DNA of 64,000 nt from Nodosilinea sp. LEGE 06152 (GTDB lineage Bacteria > Cyanobacteriota > Cyanobacteriia > Phormidesmidales > Phormidesmidaceae): the NCBI RefSeq assembly GCF_015207525.1, contig NZ_JADEWR010000002.1, forward strand, positions 12,501 through 76,500. The letters are read 5' to 3'. Positions 62,719 through 64,000 of this stretch are shown one piece after another. The notes beneath the pieces are model-generated. The model was not told the origin of the DNA. It did no database searches and saw only the letters and a list, made by a program, of their open reading frames with translations. The position numbers and the translations under genes are program-made. Position 1 is the first letter of the stretch. Every line of letters begins with the position of its first letter.

Positions 62719-63164
62719 ATGAATCTACCTTGTAGGTCTGGATGGATACCAACTTCGAGTCGGGCTAGGAGCACAAACTCGCTTTTTAACAAGCCGGTAG
62801 TTGCACCTGGGGTAGACACGGCGTCTTGCTTCCTAACCAGAGTTTCTAAATCTCCAGATCAGAAACTCGTTACATCCTGCCGATCGGGTAAACTCGCGCA
62901 TTGGGCAGCTCCATTTGAGAAAGCAGCGCCTAAACTCGACAGATGTGAGCCACGTTTTGCCCTTGGCCTGTTGTTTATTAGCCAAGGGAATTGTGTTGCA
63001 CCCAAAGCTAAAGAGGCATTTGAGATCTAAATGGATGCACGATTGACGCACAGTTCATCAAGCGCTTACCGTCACCCGCGTCCGGTAAGCGCTTCTTTAA
63101 GCCTTGCTAACAGCCGGGAACCGTAGCCCATTTCGTGGAGTCAGGTGGTAGTTGTTCAGCGGCG
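62719..63164. other. Intergenic region with a strong hairpin
   Basis: 446 bp without a convincing gene. A perfect 12-bp inverted repeat AAGCGCTTACCG (63060-63071) with 63083-63094 lies about 70 bp after the downstream stop of the USP-domain gene. It probably ends that leftward transcript even though its U-run is on the other strand (CTTCTTT after the stem on plus). Confidence 0.55.
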
Positions 63165-64000
63165 TTATTTAGCTACCTGACGCAGGAGAATGATGGTGAC
63201 GTCCGTATTCTGGGCAATCTCAAGGGGCACGTTGCCCTTGATCACCTGGCTGAGGAGGTTTTCCCGCGAGGCCCCGAGCAAAATGGCGTCGGTGCGGCAC
63301 AGGCGAGCCATATCGATAACGGCTGCAGATACCGAGGGGTGGGTGAGCACCTGGGTGTAGACCGGGCGTTTGAGCGTGGTCTCTAACCCGTCGGCCATCT
63401 CTGACAGGTGCTGGAGGGTTAGACACTCGCCCTTTTCGGGGTGGCAGATGGTGCAGAGCTGAATTTCGGGAGCGTGGCCCAGGGTGAGCAGACCCGGCAG
63501 CAGGGCTTGAGCACTCTGGGCGTTGGGGCCGCCTGCGGTGGGTATCAGCCAGCGATCGAAGGTGAGGTTGCGGCCAGGGCGCACCACCACCACCTGGCAG
63601 GGGGCCTGACGAATGAGGGTATCGACCACACCGCTGATAACGCGGCCGGGGGTGAGGGTGGGGTGGTGCCAGCCCATCAGCACCAGATCGATGTGGCGAT
63701 GTTTAATTACCTCCAGCAGGGTGCGGCCAATTTCGTGGGCGGCACGCACCTGAAAGTGCACCGACAGGCCACTATTTTCGGCATAGGATATAGCCAGCTG
63801 GCGCAGGGGCTCGACCTTATGCAAATCGACGTTGGCCTCGGCGGGGGCAACGCTGCGGGGCACCGATACCACGTGGACGCACTCTAGCTCGTAGTGCAGG
63901 CCGTGGGCGATCGCCGCCGCAATCTTAATCAAATCGGGCGCGGTGCGGGGGTCGGCCAGGGGCACCAGCAGTCGTCCCTGGCCGGTGGCGGGGGCGCGCT
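63165..64000 (-). CDS. Universal-stress-domain protein, probably the C-terminal part of a transporter (cut by window edge)
   Basis: The frame is open to the window end, so the start is missing. Two tandem USP-like domains are visible: the first, RLLVPLADPRTAPDLIKIAA ... DLVLMGWHHP, with the VVSGVVDTLIRQAPCQVVVV type end; the second, DRWLIPTAGGPNAQSAQALL ... AILLGASRENLLSQVIKGN. In cyanobacteria this LLVP.A(N/D)PRTA arrangement often forms the cytoplasmic C-terminus of amino acid permeases or proton antiporters, which I infer here. A GTG at 63965 would be an internal start only. Binding of nucleotide (G2xG9G-type) is not clearly supported. Confidence 0.75.
   Translation of the reverse strand, partial: RAPATGQGRLLVPLADPRTAPDLIKIAAAIAHGLHYELECVHVVSVPRSVAPAEANVDLHKVEPLRQLAISYAENSGLSVHFQVRAAHEIGRTLLEVIKHRHIDLVLMGWHHPTLTPGRVISGVVDTLIRQAPCQVVVVRPGRNLTFDRWLIPTAGGPNAQSAQALLPGLLTLGHAPEIQLCTICHPEKGECLTLQHLSEMADGLETTLKRPVYTQVLTHPSVSAAVIDMARLCRTDAILLGASRENLLSQVIKGNVPLEIAQNTDVTIILLRQVAK

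Noticed and set aside
62719..63030. Open frame of 103 residues on the plus strand
   Set aside because: Begins at the start codon of the divergent PTPA-CTERM gene, contains no recognisable motif and looks like promoter and leader sequence.

Overview
The window is chromosomal DNA of a cyanobacterium, most likely a filamentous non-heterocystous one of the Leptolyngbya/Nodosilinea/Phormidium kind (the genus is my inference). Support: the cyanobacterial regulator NtcA, cyanobacteria-typical families (DUF3155, a CCB1-like cytochrome b6f assembly factor, a CAAD/CurT thylakoid protein, a CYP38-like lumenal cyclophilin), very frequent HIP1 palindromes (GCGATCGC), and PTPA-type C-terminal sorting tails with a cyanobacterial exosortase. 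I found no tRNA, rRNA, CRISPR array or insertion sequence.

Left third (1-26.9 kb) is mostly core housekeeping: glyQ, a glyoxylate aminotransferase, a GAF sensor kinase, DUF3155, CCB1, a PadR regulator, a DUF3084 coiled-coil protein, ntcA (with a perfect GTA-N8-TAC site upstream), thrC followed by a sulfur-carrier protein, cofH, the leftward cluster efp-accB-pyrF-exported protein, a CYP38-type cyclophilin, thiL, a histidine kinase with a degenerate receiver, clpS-DUF2103-trm1, a secreted serpin, two membrane proteins, hflX and a bestrophin-like channel. Between the serpin and the next gene lies a striking pair of opposed octamer arrays with G-quadruplex potential.

From about 27 to 63 kb the window becomes an accessory cell-surface locus. 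A leftward run from 42.6 to 33.4 kb encodes five glycosyltransferases, a Wzy-like polymerase, an HpsJ-like protein and an exosortase. A second leftward run (48.1-43.0 kb) has an ABC exporter, a polysaccharide pyruvyl transferase and two glycosyltransferases. Further right are an initiating sugar-phosphate transferase, a GT39/83-like membrane protein, gmd, a WecG/TagA-type transferase, and rightward genes for a Wza-like exporter and a Wzc-like co-polymerase whose nucleotide-binding loop is degenerate. Four secreted proteins with nearly identical PTPA-CTERM tails bracket this locus, two on each side; a large DUF4347/beta-helix/RTX-type protein lies with the left pair. A second HpsJ-like paralogue sits at 27 kb.

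The simplest reading is one surface system: polysaccharide is started, built, polymerised and exported by a Wzy-like route, while exosortase processes and anchors PTPA-CTERM proteins in or on the same envelope layer. No Wzx flippase is visible; the ABC exporter may substitute. The window ends inside a gene carrying a universal-stress-type domain, probably the C-terminal part of a transporter.
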